Below are positions 9,401 to 12,400 of a stretch of 14,398 bases of DNA, piece after piece. The stretch lies in NCBI GenBank assembly GCA_964550025.1, contig CAZJYI010000225.1, forward strand, positions 1-14,398, given 5' to 3'. The notes under the pieces are model-generated. The model was not told the DNA's origin and searched no databases. It saw only the letters and a list, made by a program, of their open reading frames with translations. How positions within the stretch are numbered: position 1 is the stretch's first letter; every line of letters starts with the position of its first letter. The translations under genes and the position numbers were made by a program. The stretch is from CAZJYI01 sp964550025 (lineage in GTDB: Bacteria; Verrucomicrobiota; Kiritimatiellia; UBA8416; CAYOBW01).

Positions 9401-12400
9401 TCTCGGGCGACGACATCGACGGCGACGGCAACACCGGCAACAACCCGGCCAACGGCGCGGATGTCTACATGTGGCACGACAAATCGGGGCAGGACCACGA
9501 CGCCAGGCGCACGGGGCAGGTCGATCCGTCCTACAACGCCAACGGTCCCAACGGACACGGCGTGATCAAGTTCGATTCCGACCGCGACTACATGGAGACG
9601 TCCTACAACTTCGATGCGCATCCCACCTACAGCATCCTGGCGGTGCAGCGTTACACGGGTGGGGACAACGAGCGTGTGATCAGTTCGGATTCGCGCAACT
9701 GGTTGTTCGGGCTGCACAACAACGGTCACAAGGACTTCTTCGCGGAAGGCTATATCTACGATGGGCCGGGGGGAACGGACACGAATTGGCACGTTCATGC
9801 CGGCAGCATCGAGAATGGCCCCGATCCCATGGGCCGGTTCTGGGTCGACGGGATGAACATGGTGTTGGACGGTACGGGTTCGGGCAACGGCAATCACACG
9901 ATCGGCAGGCTCGGACTGGGTGGCTACCGTGACAACAACCAGGAATCCAACTGCGAGATCGCGGAGATCCTGATCTTCAACCGCGAACTGAGCCCCGAGG
10001 AGCTCAGGCGGATTGGCTACTACCTCGACCGCAAGTACGATCTCAACACCACGTACTACGTCGACGAAGCGCACGGCTCGTTCGAGCTCACGGCCACGCT
10101 GAGTGTCCCGTCGGCTTCCAACGTGACGGTCAATCTCGCCTACGGAGGCACGCCCCCGTGGGGGGCGTTGACGCACAAGGGCTATCACAAGTCCAACTGG
10201 ACCGACAACGACCTGTACCTCCACAACAACGGCGGGCTGATGGAAATGACGCCGTACAACACGGTGACGCTGACTGATGGCCCCGCGGGCCGCGGACTCG
10301 ACTTCAACGGCGCGGGTGATTTCACGAGCAGCGGGGCCGTGGGGCAGAACGACTACTTCATGAACCTGTGGATCGGCTACTTCAATCCGCAGACGACGGG
10401 AGATTACGAGTTCCGGATCAACGGTGACGACGACCGGTCCGGCATCTGGCTGGATCTTGACCGCGACGGGGTCTTCGAGTCCAGTCCGACAGGGCTGGGA
10501 TCGGATCGCGGGGAGCAGATCGCGTGGGAGAACACCGCGCCGCACACGGTCACGCTGACCGGCGGTCTGAGTTACATGTTTGCCGTCACACATGGCGAAT
10601 GGGGAGGCGGTGAGAATATCGACGCGCGTTTCAGGACGCCGTCCATGGCCTCCGAGGCCGTGATCAAACCGTCGGATCCGGCGCAGGCCGGCCTCTGGTC
10701 GACGGTGACGGGCCAATCGGCCACGGCCACTTCGGACTACACGGCTCCTGCCAGCGTGGTTATTACGGCCGGCAACCTGTCCACGAACGTCACGTTGACT
10801 CCGGTCGACGACACGCTCGGAGAGGACGACGAGGGGATTAAGATCAGCATCGACTCAGTCGTCAATGCAACCAGCGGCGTGCCGGATGCCGTGATCGGCA
10901 TCATCAACAGCGGCGACCCGACGGTGACGACGGGCGCCGGTTTCACGGACGTCAGCGCGCCGGACGCCGTGATCAACGGCGAGTTGATCCATGGCGACAT
11001 CGCCGATGTGACGATGTACTGGGGAACCAGCGACGGCGGGACCGATCCGGGAAGCTGGGACACGGACATCGTGATCGGAACGGTGAAGGAAGATGAACCG
11101 TTCACTGAGAACATCACCGGGTTGGCCGGCGGCGTGACGTACTATTACCGATGCTACGCGGAGAACGAAAGCAACCGCGCGGAGGACTGGTCGGACGTGG
11201 CGACGGTGGCCGTGCCGGGAGCGGATGTGTCGGTCAGTGACGTTGCGGTGAACGAAGGCGACTCCGGCACGGTAGACGCCGTGTTCACGATCAGCCTGTC
11301 GGCGCCGAACGGGGCCAGCATGTCGGTGGACTACGAGACCGTCGACGGGACGGCGACGGACGGCATAGACTACACGGGCGTCTCCGGCACGGTGACGATT
11401 CCCGCGGGGCAGACGAGCACGCAGATCACCGTGACGGTGGCGGGCGATACGGGCTTTGAGCAGCCGCACGAGATCTTCTACATGGACCTGAGCGACGTGG
11501 TCAACGGCACGATCGATGACGGCCGCGGCGCCTGCACGATCGTGGACGAGGACGCGGCGGGTTACCTGGCCGACTGGCGCAACCGGATGAAGATCACCTT
11601 CGACGGGTATGCCGGGGCGACGGCGCTGAGCGACTGGCCGGCGCTGATACGGTTGAGTGAAGGCAGCATCCCGGGCTTCGACTACGACCAGTTCGCTTCC
11701 AGCGGCGGCCACGATATCCGCTTTGCGACGGCGGACGAGAGCAAGGTACTGAGTTTCGACATCGAGGAGTGGGATACCGGCGACGAGTCGGTGGTGTGGG
11801 TGAAGGTGCCCGAGCTGGCAGGGACGGAGACCTACATCTGGGCCTACTGGGGCAATCCGCACAAGGCGACGCTGCCCAGCTATGCCACGGACGGTTCCAC
11901 GTTCGCGAACGGGTTCGCGGGTGTGTGGCACCTGGGTGACACCAATCCGGGCGGCGAGCTGCCCGATGCGACGCCCAATACCAATGACGGGACGGTCGGG
12001 GCGTCGACGGAGCGCACGGACGCCTACATCGGCAAGGGACGCGAGTTCGCCAACAACACCGAGGTCAACTGCGGCAACGATGCCTCGCTGAACATGACCG
12101 ACCGGTTGACCCTTTCCGGCTGGATGTATGCGCACGGCTACGACCACTGGGACGGGATCATCGCCAAGGGGAATGACGCGGACTACGAAATAGAATGGCT
12201 CAACAACGGCAACAGGCAGTTGCGCGGCCGGATCCACAACACGGGTACGGCCGGCACCTCGTCGTTCAACATGAACCAGTGGTACCACGTGGCGCTGACG
12301 TGGGAGGCAGGCGCCCAGTACCGGTTCTACGTGAACGGCACCGTGAACAAGTTCGGCAACATATCCGGGAGCATCACGCCGACGACCGCCTACCTCGCAC

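Larger units (their letters stand above)
9319..10920 (+). other. Calx-beta domain split into three segments by two inserted modules
   Basis: Segment a (9319-9372, residues 3016-3033) reads PQAAVSLSMASKDSAFD. Segment b (10054-10152, 3261-3293) contains YVDEAHGSFELTATLS and NVTVNLAYGGT. Segment c (10711-10920, 3480-3549) contains ATATSDYTAPASVVITAGN, STNVTLTPVDDTLGEDDEG and IKISIDSVVNATSG. Joined, a-b-c follow the strand order of an ordinary Calx-beta domain: VSLS, then VDEA-G-F-LTATLS, V-V-L-Y-GTA, SDYTAP--V-I-AG, TPVDDTL-E-DE, I-I-SV. Segment a occupies the same position after a B repeat as the starts of the Calx-beta modules at 11215 and 14347. LamG-L5 separates a from b; PA14-like P3 separates b from c. 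Calx-beta domains bind Ca2+ and serve as structural adhesin modules. Confidence 0.72.

Noticed and set aside
9397..9450. Dockerin or thrombospondin type 3 repeat in DDIDGDGNTGNNP
   Set aside because: There is only one acidic loop, with no second copy or helix pattern, and it falls inside a recognisable LamG module. It is noted as a possible Ca2+ loop only.
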